From Fragilariopsis cylindrus CCMP1102 (taxonomy: Eukaryota > Bacillariophyta > Bacillariophyceae > Bacillariales > Bacillariaceae), in the NCBI GenBank assembly GCA_900095095.1, contig FMBT01000290.1, positions 868,001 to 932,000 of the forward strand: a stretch of 64,000 bases of DNA. Reading direction: 5' to 3'. Shown in pieces: positions 10,034-20,545 of this stretch. The notes beneath the pieces were generated by a model that was not told the DNA's origin, did no database searches, and saw only the letters and a program-made list of their open reading frames with translations. A program made the position numbers and the translations under genes. Numbering within the stretch: position 1 is the first letter of the stretch; the number at the start of each line of letters is the position of its first letter.

Positions 10034-10324
10034 TCTGATCTGATTGTCTTCACGATTTTTTAAACTAACGACTTACAAAAGTAAATGAAGAAAGAAAGAT
10101 AAAAAAAGAAAGTACAAGATATTCGTATTCAATATACTGTATTGAAAGTAAATTAAAAAGTACAATGTTGTTGTTATACAGTACAGACTAAACTCTTGTT
10201 GTGAAGTAGCAGGTTTATAATAATAATATTTATTTCTCTAAGCAATGTTTTTTTTTAAAAGCGACTACACTAGTATTATATTTTGGTGTAGGACCTAGAG
10301 CAAATACAAACATGTAGTTATAGT

Positions 10325-10963
10325 TTAGTACAATGTTATGTGTATTTTGTACCACTTTACCCATGATTTAGCTGATCCGAGTTGGGCCAAAATTACACCC
10401 AAAACGACTGCGCAGATATGAGCAACCGTTGTTATGAAGGGCTTCGTAAAGAGATAATACACGATCAGCCCATTATTGAACAGAAATAGATTATTCCCGC
10501 CAACGATACGAATTTTGACGCGTGTTTTGGTGGCGATGGTCCAACCGAACATGGCGCACCAAATCACGGAAACCCCACTGCATCCCAAAGCTAGACACAA
10601 GCTAATCTGGAAAAGAATGACAAAGAGCAACGAAACAAAAGCTTGACGCTTAAGGTGATCTTCTTTTTTCACTTTTTGGGTTTGGGCGACAATAAGAGAA
10701 CCGCAATGAATTAGGTTGAAGGCAATCGCGATATAGTTCAGAACTACTTCGGTTGTCGCCGATCCACCATAGGTCAGAATGCACTCAACACGGTCAAGTA
10801 TGTTGCCATTGGAACAAGATAAATCTTCTCGGGAACCCATTATCGTTGCCACTATAGTCTCACAAAGTCTTCTATCTTTATATTTTGTTTCGATGATACG
10901 CGGAGCAGTTTTTATTGACTGTTCTTCTCTTCGGCTCTTGTTATTGTTCCAATTCCTAATCAA
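10325..10963 (-). CDS. Hypothetical multi-pass membrane protein (212 aa)
   Basis: Not recognised. About four hydrophobic segments are visible: VVLNYIAIAFNLIHCGSLI, AFVSLLFVILFQISLCLALG, a middle VSVIWCAMFGW and a C-terminal PFITTVAHICAVVLGVILA. The N-terminus is polar and basic. A second ATG at 10840 (MGSREDL) could be the real start, giving 171 aa. The first 41 residues have no obvious targeting character. Codon use looks less AT-biased than in neighbouring low-complexity genes, and Asn/Ser runs are absent. It lies just upstream of the piggyBac element and is transcribed away from it. Confidence 0.6.
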   Translation of the reverse strand: MIRNWNNNKSRREEQSIKTAPRIIETKYKDRRLCETIVATIMGSREDLSCSNGNILDRVECILTYGGSATTEVVLNYIAIAFNLIHCGSLIVAQTQKVKKEDHLKRQAFVSLLFVILFQISLCLALGCSGVSVIWCAMFGWTIATKTRVKIRIVGGNNLFLFNNGLIVYYLFTKPFITTVAHICAVVLGVILAQLGSAKSWVKWYKIHITLY

Positions 10964-11470
10964 TAAGTTGACGCTATTCGTGGTGTGTTGAAGGTAAATT
11001 TTTATGTGATTTTAAAATATAAGATATCTTGTTCGTTGGTACAATAATGTTGTATTCAGCCAATCACAGTTGTACTAGCTCCATCCTACCTAATATGGGG
11101 CTTGGTGAGATATGGTGTGTCTCTACAAATTATAACATCTTTTCATTGCTTTTATTCAGATTCATAATATTATCAATGTGTTAGATTCAGTATATAACTG
11201 TTGGCTGTGTTGGTGCTTGCTGCAAATAGAAACAGAAGGACACAAATTCTGACAGTACACAAGCTAGACAAAAGAATCTTACGGGTCAGGCAATAATAAT
11301 AATAATAGTAATGTTAGAATAATCCAAGGAAGTGTGGGCCATAACATGAATGCGATTTGGTGATTTCTGGTGGATGCTAAGTTTCCTAACCTAACTAAAA
11401 TAATTCTGGCACTACTACTGGGTGATCCATGACCATGATGCACAAATGCACGAGACTGGATACAAGTGTG
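10964..11470. other. Intergenic region left of the transposon
   Basis: AT-rich, no open frame of note. A short AATAAT tract lies at about 11295-11305. Ends at the left TTAA of the piggyBac-type element. Confidence 0.5.
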
Positions 11471-11947
11471 TTAACAGGATTCCTGTTATAAGGATTTTTT
11501 CGTCTTTTTATTAAAAAAATTGCTAGTTAAAACACGTGTTATTTTTCCAAAAAAAATAATTTAACTTAGAGAATATTGCTAATTTTCACTGGTTGATTGC
11601 TAGATAAAGACAAAATCATTCGGCCTGTTAGTTTGCGCTAGATCGACTCGAACCAGTGACCTCAGTTAATAATATTATCTTTTCAACCAGTTCAACCAAG
11701 AACTGTGGAAGATTTTATTACGCTGAAGATAGTAGAGCAGATTGAGTATATAAACCATAAAGCGCGCTAAATTAACACGCGCTAAATACAGTGATTTTCG
11801 TTCGAATCAAGATTGATAATGGGAAATATACGAGTATCAACACACATGCTAATAGTATGTGGTCTTCCTCTCAACTACAGTAAAAAAGAAGGTAACGGAC
11901 ATGATCTCCATTAAACAGAGGTTATATATTACCTGGTTAAGTATCTA

Positions 11948-14403
11948 CTACTCTGTTAGCTCGGAAGCAACAGTACTAACACTAACACTACCTGTTGCTG
12001 TTGTCTCATATAATTTCTTTTCCACATGATATGCTGTGTGACAATCAACGACTACCAAATTTCCATCCACATCCTTGGTTGAATTACAAAGGAAAAAATC
12101 GATTCCCTTCTCCAGACTACACTCTTCACATACATACTTTGACCTGTAGGCTCTTTTTCTCTTTGATCCAGTATTCTTACCAGGACAGTTGTGGTACTTG
12201 CAATAAGCTGTAGCCCTATTCTTCTTAACAACCACCGGTGCAGATATATGATTTCTTCCAGGCTGGCGTTCCTTTCGAAGCTTACAAGAAGCTTTACGAT
12301 AACGAAGAGCCCGACCAGTAAGATCAGATACTGGTGTTTGAGGAGTTCCAGTGTGTACTGTAGGGGAGGTAAAATGTTGTCTAAATGCATCAGATCGAAG
12401 TTTTCTTCCATCCAAAGAAGATGAGGTAGTAGTAATATCCTTTGTGGCACTTGGTGCATCTCCAAAGCCTCTTGTTCGTATTTCCGATCCTTGTTGCAGT
12501 AGTGAATGAGTCAAATCGTTGATACATGATCTCATTATCATTGGGGTCCTATCAGGATGGTACTTGGTGTAAAGGTACTTGTAGATGTTGTAGGCATTGT
12601 TAAGATTCATATTGAAAAACCTAGATGCTAACTTGGGGGACCAACCATGCAGATGTGATTCAGTTGATAGGTCGTACTTGGCTTCACTTCCATTCCCTTT
12701 ATCAATCAAATGATATGTTTGACAGTACACCCACTGTTGCTCAGGGCAATCGACATCAGTGAAGTCCTTGTTCCTCCTGTGTGTTACTGGATCCCTCAGC
12801 TTTCTCTGAATTCCTCCTCTTAGAAGATTAGGACCATGAAAGTTAGAAAGCGTCTTGACATAGTTGTTATCAGCCCAAATAGCATAGGTAATGGGCTTGT
12901 CCTTGTGTTGATACATAACTGATTGATGTGTACCAACCTTGATTCCTCTTGCAGCGACAGTTGCCTTACCAAGACTACCAGCACCAGTTCGATTGGTTTG
13001 ACAAGTACCCACCATGTTGATTTTCCATTCTTCTCTTCCAACTTGACACATGGCATCACTCATGTAAGCAGAATCCATGACAACACAATGACCCTTATGC
13101 TTGAATGGCTCAAGCATAAGGTCATAGAGAGAGATCATCTTGTATTTTCCATAATCATTGATCTCTGGAATATCTTCATCGAATTGACCACCATAGACTC
13201 TAGCAAACAACTTGAATGTACTGAGAGGACCTGTAGTGATACAGACAGTATGAATAGTAGCTCCAGTTCGAATTGGTTTTGGTTCAGGTCCAATTGTCAT
13301 ACAGCTATGATACCAGCCACCAACTCTACTTTCATCTGTAGTAATCCACTTGCCAAAGTTGACAATAGCTCGCCATCGCTTGTAAGAAGAAGAAGAAGAA
13401 GGAAGGTATGTGTTAGTAATCGATTCGAAACAACAACAACAACAACAACAACAGTACATACCTTATTATATCCATCTTCCAATAGACCATGTTTCAATCG
13501 ATGCTTTGCAGTGCCTGGTGGTCCAACAACTTTTGGATCATCATATATGTCATCCCAATCACCACCACACTCTGGATCCCAATCGTCACTGTAGTGCAAG
13601 CATGTAGTAAGATCCTCCAAACAAGCTTTGGTCATTGATTCTCTAATCGATGGTACGGCATCCATGATCTCTCTTGTTGAAAATATCTGATCAATCGATC
13701 TTCCTCCATGAATCATTCTACATAGACAAGCACCATAGAAACGAGCCACATGGTCTCCAGTTATCACTTTATCTCCTGTATAGTACCTTGGCTTGTAACC
13801 ATTTTCAAGAACTCGCTTCCTCATATAGTTTCGCATCCTAGCAGCTTGAAATTCAAACAGAGTTTGATCATCGTCATCTCCAAATCTGGGAAGGCACCAT
13901 TGGAAGACCTTCTCAAACCTGATCTCTCCATCAATGTCCCTTAATGAAGCTAACTCTTCATCAGTTATCTTAACAGTGAACTCTTCATCTCCTTCCCATG
14001 CAAGTGGTTCAATCGGACGACCACCAGTATCAGTACCACCATCTTCAATAACAACCTCATCCCATTCATCAGCTTCTGTTCTAAAATATTTTTTTGTTTC
14101 TGTTTGTATCTCATCATCACCATCACGAATAGGTTGTTGTGTTAGTTGGAACTCGTTGTAAGTGGAGGAATCGAAGTCTGCATATTTATAGATAGCCTCA
14201 TATGCCATGAGGTAGAGAGCATCATCTTCTTTAGTATCTAATAATAAATTCCATCTTTGACTGATAGGACAATATGAATCGATTCTTCCATCACAGAGCT
14301 TGTGACTCTTGTAACCGGGCCACCAGGACTCAGGGACCTTCATACGCAGTCCTACTAATGATTCGGCCCATTCTGAACTGATTGGGCGTGATTTAGGAGC
14401 CAT
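11948..14403 (-). CDS. PiggyBac-type transposase (2 exons, 790 aa)
   Basis: Exons 14403-13462 and 13378-11948, joined across an 83-bp intron (donor GTATGT, acceptor CAAG); 791 codons including the stop. The N-terminal part is acidic (DGGTDTGGRPIEPLAW, DDDDQTLFEF). The DDE_Tnp_1_7 core spans the exon junction: ITTDES with Asp about 329, GHCVVMDSAYMSD with Asp about 416, and YAIWADNNYVKTLS with Asp about 484. These fit the three catalytic aspartates of piggyBac. GTCQTNR matches the usual GT..xNR segment. The C-terminus is a Cys/His zinc-binding region (YCKYHNC, YVCEEC, FFLCN, DCHTAYH) like the piggyBac cysteine-rich end that binds the transposon tips. No internal stop or frameshift, so the element may be active. 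Confidence 0.88.
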
Positions 14404-14952
14404 TCTACTCCAAATATTTTGATTATATTTCTTATTGGATTGTAATATTATGAAAATCCGGAAAATGCGTGGTAAAGTTACGAAAACAGCTAGTGACTAA
14501 AATATTTTTACTAGTAGTTAGTTAGTATGAAAATTTGAAATATTTAGTTGAAAAAAAGGATTTGTTAGTAAATTTTGCTAGTTATTTTCCCAAAAGTTAA
14601 CAAGACTGACCATTTGACTCATATTTTTGATGCGTTGACTCCTTCTTTTTTTTAAAACTTGGTTCATTTTTCAAATTTTGAATCTTGGGTGTGAGTCACA
14701 TAATAATATTGACCAAAAAGAGGGTTGCCCGGCACGTTTTTCGACTCTCTATATTTGAACACATGCTCTTCCAAATTTTATTTAGGACTGCAGCTGCCGG
14801 AGTAGTAACCTCCCATACATAGTGACCGGGAGTTATTTCAACTTAATAAGAAAGCACGTGCCTTTGAACGGAGATGTACTGTGTCTCAATAGGGGGGTGT
14901 AAGTCCGATTTTTGAGGGAAATATGCCCCTACAAAAAATAGACCCCAAAAAG

Positions 14953-14972
14953 TGGCGCCCCACGGGGCGCCA
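14953..14972. repeat. GC-rich hairpin in the right end of the transposon
   Basis: Arms TGGCGCCCC and GGGGCGCCA are perfect complements around a 2-base loop, directly inside the right terminal repeat. No matching hairpin was seen at the left end. Confidence 0.8.
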
Positions 14973-14990
14973 TAACAGGAATCCTGTTAA

Positions 14991-15836
14991 CTACACTTCA
15001 TACTAACTATACATCAGGCTTGGTTGGCAAGACTGGGAGATTTCTCACAGTTTCTTGTACTTGTGTGACCCCCCCCCCCCCCCCCCACTCACTTCTTCTA
15101 CCTGTATAAAAGGTGATAATAGTAGTAGTAGTGTATTTCTCCTTGTAAAATCTAGATCTTGTCCCACCAGTGCAGTGCAATGCAGTGCAGTGTCTCTACC
15201 TGTTAGCTTATTTAAAAGTAAAGGTATATTGATTGCTTGATTGCTTGATTGCTTGACTGCTTGATTTAACCCATACCATACCATACCATCTTTCATAATA
15301 ATATCACTTTATTTCATGATGGATAGATGGATGAAGAATTTTGTGTGACAAATGACTACAGTATGATGTCTCCTTTGATTTGATTGATTCGATTCATTTT
15401 TAAATGTCTCATTTTTTCATTTCTTAATTATGAGTCGCGACTAACTTCACGCGCACGAATGAATGAACTGAAATCAAATCAGGAATTCATCATCAATCAT
15501 CGCTCCGTCCTTAACTAAAAAGGGGATGAATAATAATGACTGTGTGCTAAAATAGCAGTCGGTCAAACGGATTCGGTCTTGAAAGAGCAGAACTGCCGTT
15601 AGTATATGCACTCTCAAACAAGAAACCTTTTTTTCGCTTTTATTACCGTTCATCATCTACGTATTGGAACGTACATTATTTATTCAATTTTTTCTTTCTT
15701 CCAACAACTACTACTACTCTATAAAATACTACGGACGGTCTCAATCAATTCAAATCAATTCAAATCAAATCAAATCAATTCCTTTGATTATTTAATAACA
15801 CACCATTTCATACAATACATCACTATCCTATACTCT
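14991..15836. other. Intergenic and 5' leader with simple repeats
   Basis: Contains a run of 18 C (15069-15086), a TGATTGCTT pentamer-like tract (15230-15262), CATAC repeats near 15275-15290, and an AATCA/ATTCAA tract (15741-15780) just upstream of the next start codon. No other feature recognised. Confidence 0.55.
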
Positions 15837-17504
15837 ATGATTAATACCGCTGAAATGAGTAATAACAACAACGCTAACAACAACAATAAATCTGTTGCCA
15901 TCACCGAAGCTGATGATAAAAAGAAGACTGATAGTAATAATAACAAGGATGCTTCTCTCGGCATCGTCGTCGCTACTACCACTACCATTCCTACTACTCA
16001 ATCTACTGCTACTGCTACTATTCCTACTCCGACTACTCCGACTACATTATCATCTACTACTACAACTACTAATACATCATCTACTACCAGTCATGACGAA
16101 ATTGATAGTACCGAAGACGTTATTATTCTCAAACTAATTCAACACGGAATTTCTATTGAAGCTGGATATTTAAAGGATCTTAACGACAACGACGACATGA
16201 TCATAATGATGAACAATAACAATAACGCGATGAACGTGAACGTGAAAGCAGCGGCAACGGCAACGACAACGGCAACGGCAACGACGACGGCACCACTTCT
16301 TCGTGGTAATTGTGCCAGTGAAAATGATAATGATCGTCCCCTACTCCGCCTTATTGATGATTCAATTCATGATAATAAGGCGGCAGGGACATCATTAGTG
16401 GAAGCAACGACGAACACTACGACGATGACTACTGCGAGAACTACTATTACAAATACTCCTATTAGTACTACTATACTATTACCCTTCATCGACTGGAAGA
16501 TGATACATAAGTTAATGCTGTTCGCTAATGACGTATCCCATATCGTTACAACAACTCAAGCAATCGTTGAAGGATGGATTAATGTTCTGAATCAATTAAA
16601 CGAAATTAGTAATAATGATGTCATCTATTATTATTCTCAACAAATCTATGATCGTTTAGCATCGATTGTATTGGGATACGTATCTTCTTCTTCTTCTTCT
16701 TCGTCGTCGTCGACAGCAGCGGCAGCAGCAACGGCGGCACGCGTTACCGATAATACCAATGTTGTTGTTGATATTGATATTGTTGAACACACACGTTATT
16801 TAGCACGTTATATCTTAAAAGAAACTGGACGGATCATGAAAAAGAATCGTGATGGTGATAATGGTAATGATTATGGTGAGGGTATTTATTATTATTGTTT
16901 ATTTACAGCAATTGCTGCTGAATGTTGTGAAGTATTAGCGCTAGGTGGTGATGATGATGATTATAATAGTAATAATATGGCAATGGCAAAATTAGCTTAT
17001 AAGAGTATTCAAGCAATGGAATCAAGAAAGAAGAAGAACAAGAATGCTACCGTTGTTGGTGATGGTGGTAGGAGAAGTTTATTCCATCCTTTTACACCAA
17101 TCATCAAATCGAAACTACTACTACTACGTGATAATAGTAATAACAAGAATGGTGCTGTCAGCACTAGTAGTAGTATTAGTGGTAATAATAATATTAGTAC
17201 TACACCTTCCTTGTATTATTCTGATTCTTCTCCTCCTACTACTGCTACTATGCCACCACCATCACCACCACCGTCCTCGGCATCGTCGGCATCGTCGCCG
17301 ACAATCAGTGGTAGTAGCAGTACTAGTATCTTCATCAACGCTGCTATTATTTCTAATAATAGCAAGACCAGTGCTACTGCTACTGCTACTGCTACTGCTA
17401 CTATCAACACTAGTAATAGTAGTGCTAGCAAGATTGGGAATGAATTAGTTCCACCAGGTACCTTAAAGGAACGTATCCATCGTTGCTCTATTACAGTATA
17501 TTAA
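15837..17504 (+). CDS. Low-complexity protein with a conserved-looking helical core (555 aa)
   Basis: Not recognised. The frame is open from 15606, but 15837 is preferred: upstream residues look like translated leader, and the ATG at 15837 begins the hydrophilic part (MINTAEMSNNN). Long Asn, Thr/Ala and Ser tracts surround two non-repetitive helical blocks. The first is roughly WKMIHKLMLFANDVSHIV through QQIYDRLASIVLGYV. The second is VEHTRYLARYILKETGRIMKK through YYYCLFTAIAAECCEVL. A Ser/Pro/Thr-rich C-terminus ends in LKERIHRCSITVY. No signal peptide or membrane segment from the chosen start. Function unknown. Confidence 0.7.
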   Translation: MINTAEMSNNNNANNNNKSVAITEADDKKKTDSNNNKDASLGIVVATTTTIPTTQSTATATIPTPTTPTTLSSTTTTTNTSSTTSHDEIDSTEDVIILKLIQHGISIEAGYLKDLNDNDDMIIMMNNNNNAMNVNVKAAATATTTATATTTAPLLRGNCASENDNDRPLLRLIDDSIHDNKAAGTSLVEATTNTTTMTTARTTITNTPISTTILLPFIDWKMIHKLMLFANDVSHIVTTTQAIVEGWINVLNQLNEISNNDVIYYYSQQIYDRLASIVLGYVSSSSSSSSSSTAAAAATAARVTDNTNVVVDIDIVEHTRYLARYILKETGRIMKKNRDGDNGNDYGEGIYYYCLFTAIAAECCEVLALGGDDDDYNSNNMAMAKLAYKSIQAMESRKKKNKNATVVGDGGRRSLFHPFTPIIKSKLLLLRDNSNNKNGAVSTSSSISGNNNISTTPSLYYSDSSPPTTATMPPPSPPPSSASSASSPTISGSSSTSIFINAAIISNNSKTSATATATATATINTSNSSASKIGNELVPPGTLKERIHRCSITVY

Positions 17505-17557
17505 TGTGGTTGGTTTTGACTGTTGATGTGGGTGCTACTACTACCACTACCACTACC

Positions 17558-17589
<32 letters not shown>

Positions 17590-18180
17590 AGCTACCACCA
17601 CCACCACCGCCGCCGCCAACGAAGAAGAAAAAGAAGAAATCACTCATAGGAATAAATTAATAATTACCACACGACCATATGCAACCACCACCACCGCCAC
17701 CACCACCACCGCCGCCAAAGATGAAGAAAAAGAAGAAGAAGAAGAAGAAATCACTCATAGGAATAAATGAATATTTACCACACGACCATCAAGCATATGC
17801 AACCACTTTCGAATCGAATACAGTCATCCAATAATGGCACTACAGTATAGCTACTAGCTAGTTTAGAAGCTACAATAAATGTAGAGAATTACAGCATCTA
17901 TATTTCTTTTCTAGTACTGATTACTTTATTTCTTTCTTTTATAATTTGAATTTAAGCTAGATAGTTATGTAGTGTATGTTGCTATTTGGATGAATTTGGT
18001 TTCTGTGTGTGTGTGTGTGTGTTTGTTGTTACTCGTGCATTAATTAACTTGGATTTTGTGGTTGCTTTTTGTTGTAGAATTGATCAAGTATTACTATCTT
18101 ATTTTAAGTTGTAAGAGGAAGAGGCATGTTTGCGTTGATAGAAGTAATTTGGACGATCAAACCAAGCTTGATTGTACTAA
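17505..18180. repeat. 3' region with a ~105-bp tandem duplication and simple repeats
   Basis: Two copies (about 17595-17680 and 17685-17790) each read CCACCACCACCGCC, a GAAGAAGAA run, then ATCACTCATAGGAATAAAT and TACCACACGACCAT. A (GT)n tract lies at 18005-18021. Open frames here are translated repeats, not genes. Confidence 0.7.
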
Positions 18181-18183
18181 CCT

Positions 18184-18576
18184 TCAATGGTGCTGCTGGA
18201 AGACAGCTGGGAGCCCTAACGAGGGAGCCAAGCTATTATCTGTTGGAATATTTGAGGTCGCGACAAAAGGCACAATGCTAAGAGTGGTTGAGAACACAAG
18301 GCTAGGAGTGGTTGAGGGCACAAGGCTAGGAGAGGTCGAGAGAGACGGCACCGTGGTACGACAATTGTCAATAATTGTACCAGCTGTACCACAGATTGTT
18401 GCCATATCCACAGTTCCCTCAATCCCTTCGAAGCACATTGCTGCATGAAGTGTGTCTTTGGATCGATTTTCCGCCTCCACCGGCATCAAGCCGAAACTAC
18501 AGTAGAGGTGTGTATTCAAAATAAGAATATCGATTTTGTTACGGATGAGATATTTTCTAGGTTGAAAGACAAACAA
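18184..18576 (-). pseudogene. Possible gene fragment with P/S/T-rich repeats
   Basis: A 130-codon minus-strand frame, less AT-rich than its surroundings. It has a non-repetitive start (DTLHAAMCFEGIEGTVDM) followed by repeated S-T-x-P-S-L-V-P units. On the DNA level there are four ~24-bp units around 18256-18345. P-S-x repeats are common in diatom surface proteins. No signal peptide or plausible full gene structure was found, so I treat it as a fragment or chance frame. Confidence 0.25.
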
Positions 18577-19244
18577 AGAAGAACATAAAAAATATTTACT
18601 ATTCGTGACTTTAAATATTTCATTCTTCCATTAATAAGTAATATTTTTTAATACTTTTTTTGGGCCTAAGAACATCTACTAAGCGAGATCTTTTGATTAG
18701 GGGAATTACAAATCATAAAATATCAAGTATAAATTCGCGTCGAGTCATACTTCAACTTGACTCATTCCCTTCACGCTACCAATCATCAAGTGAACTATAG
18801 TACTACTACTATACTACTACTTTGTTCTAATGTGAAGAAGAAAACTTATCGTCGATTGTGTTACTGTACGAAAAGAAAGTAGTAATATGTAACAATGTAT
18901 ATCGTGACCTACTGTGATAATGAATGAATGAATTGGATCAGTCAAAGTTAGATTATATATAGTAATTATTTATATACCTAATGCTATATCTATATAAAAA
19001 TATGAATCCAAACATACGTAAATACCAAAAGGAAATATTATACTATATTATATGACTAAATATCAAATACTTTACATACCATACACGTAGCTAGTATAGC
19101 AACGATCGATACATATAACATATATGATGTAAACCGGTTATATGTATGGATTGGTGACAACATTCGCTCCCTCAGCAAAACCGATACAGAAATGTATTGT
19201 TGTAAAATATATATATCGAACCATAATTTCCTTCCCTAATTTTT
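18577..19244. other. Intergenic region
   Basis: Very AT-rich, with TATATA stretches (about 18950-19080). No coding or RNA feature recognised. Confidence 0.5.
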
Positions 19245-19835
19245 TCAGTATTTTTTTTCCTTTTTGCCGGACTTATTTTTCCTTCCCTTCGTGTCGCTAT
19301 TACTGAAGCTACAAATATTGATCTTGTGAATAAATCCATCCCCCTCAGGAATCATAAATTCAACAAAGCCTTCCGCTCCAGAATACTTTCCTCGACCACC
19401 GGTAATGGAAAGGAATGGGAGAGCACCACAGGATGCTGTAAAGGTAACTTGATCGCCGCCTCCTAAAAATGTGTATGCGCCATTCGCGATGCAACCAAAC
19501 GAATTATTGAGGAAAGTAATCAAATAACTGTAGTCACCGATTATAGTATCTGCATCATTTGGATCCTCAAGGAGAATTGTACCGCCAATACGGTCAAACG
19601 TCTTTGGTGGGTCTGTTGATTCACGAGACTGGCCAGCGTCAATATTTGCCTTTGTCAACAAGACCGCCACCTGTTCGCAATCGAGTTCGGACGATTGATT
19701 TGCCTTGCGACGCAGTTCCATTTCCGCCAATTGACCCTCGCCCATCCAGTCGACTTGTGCATCAGCAAATATACCGAAATGCAATGTGGCAATAGAACAG
19801 AGAAACGGCAATAGTGCCAATGATAGAATTTTCAT
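19245..19835 (-). CDS. Secreted AOC-barrel/dirigent-like protein (196 aa)
   Basis: Begins with a signal peptide (LSLALLPFLCSIATLHFGIFADA). After an acidic, helical stretch (residues about 30-75) comes a beta-rich domain: DRIGGTILLEDPND, GDYSYLITFLNN, GAYTFLGGGDQVTFTAS and SITGGRGKYSGAEGFVEF. The ITGG.GKY.GA.G motif is characteristic of the dirigent / allene-oxide-cyclase-like barrel family, widespread in diatoms as secreted proteins. The tail is Lys-rich (KGRKNKSGKKEKK), perhaps for binding acidic polysaccharide or silica; that is inference. No catalytic residues can be assigned. Confidence 0.75.
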   Translation of the reverse strand: MKILSLALLPFLCSIATLHFGIFADAQVDWMGEGQLAEMELRRKANQSSELDCEQVAVLLTKANIDAGQSRESTDPPKTFDRIGGTILLEDPNDADTIIGDYSYLITFLNNSFGCIANGAYTFLGGGDQVTFTASCGALPFLSITGGRGKYSGAEGFVEFMIPEGDGFIHKINICSFSNSDTKGRKNKSGKKEKKY

Positions 19836-20545
19836 CTTTACTGATTGATTAACTCCAAAAAATATATATGAATGAATTACTACCTTCTAATTTCGTTGTT
19901 TGCTACTGTATATTTATGCATACTGTAATATGGGACAAGTGTGAATATTCGCAGCCGCGACCAGAAGCATGGAACCTTGAGCGAAAGGTGATTTTGTATT
20001 AAAAACAAGAAAAATAATTTTATTATTTATTGCAGCCAATATTATGTATCCGTATTGCGTACACCATAAATACTGGTTGCCTAGAATCTAGAATCTACAA
20101 ATACTACAACGGACGGAGGTACAATGTACAGAGGTACTTAGAAGGATCCTATGTAATGATATTGATTGAGAGGCCTATGTAAATCAGAAATCTATTTTCA
20201 TCTTCCGTTTGGATTTCGCGCGAAGTTGAATACTTTGTCGCCATCAAAAATAAAATTTATAGAAGAATGAATCATCTTTATTGGCAGTTATTGTCTCGTC
20301 TTCAGTAAAAATGCATACAACGTACGAACACGAATAAAGATGATGTTGCTATTCTTTTAGGTAATACAGTCTATATTCTCCTTAACAAATACAAGTAGTT
20401 AGTTATTTGTTATAGAGATGTATTTAGTGCTAAGCCTACGTGTGACGTCATCTTGGATGGCATGGAAAGGAGGAAATCGAAAAATTATTGATTCCTACTT
20501 TTTATACTGGAGAGCAACTTTCATTATCTACATCTACCTTCTACT
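19836..20545. other. Intergenic region
   Basis: AT-rich spacer between two minus-strand genes. No feature recognised. Confidence 0.5.

Larger units (their letters stand above)
11471..14990 (-). mobile_element. PiggyBac-type DNA transposon, apparently complete
   Basis: The element runs from TTAA at 11471-11474 to TTAA at 14987-14990. The two ends are inverted repeats of each other: TTAACAGGATTCCTGTTAT at the left, and the same 19 bases as reverse complement at 14972-14990. TTAA targets are the hallmark of piggyBac. It encloses one intact two-exon transposase gene. Each end is itself almost palindromic (AACAGGA-T-TCCTGTT), and the right end also holds a GC-rich hairpin. Slight similarity just outside both TTAA sites (AAGTGT) leaves the exact boundary a little uncertain. 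Confidence 0.8.

Noticed and set aside
11640-11715. tRNA-like sequence on the minus strand (A-box TGGTTGAACTGG, B-box GGTTCGAGTC) inside the transposon
   Set aside because: Acceptor and T-stem arms do not pair, so it is not a functional tRNA. It could be a tRNA-derived SINE relic, but one degenerate copy is not enough.
12923-13594. 223-codon plus-strand frame
   Set aside because: Antisense shadow of the piggyBac transposase, which has clear catalytic motifs on the other strand.
17483-17770. 95-codon frame of Ala/Thr/Glu repeats
   Set aside because: It is a translation of trinucleotide repeats in the 3' region of the preceding gene.
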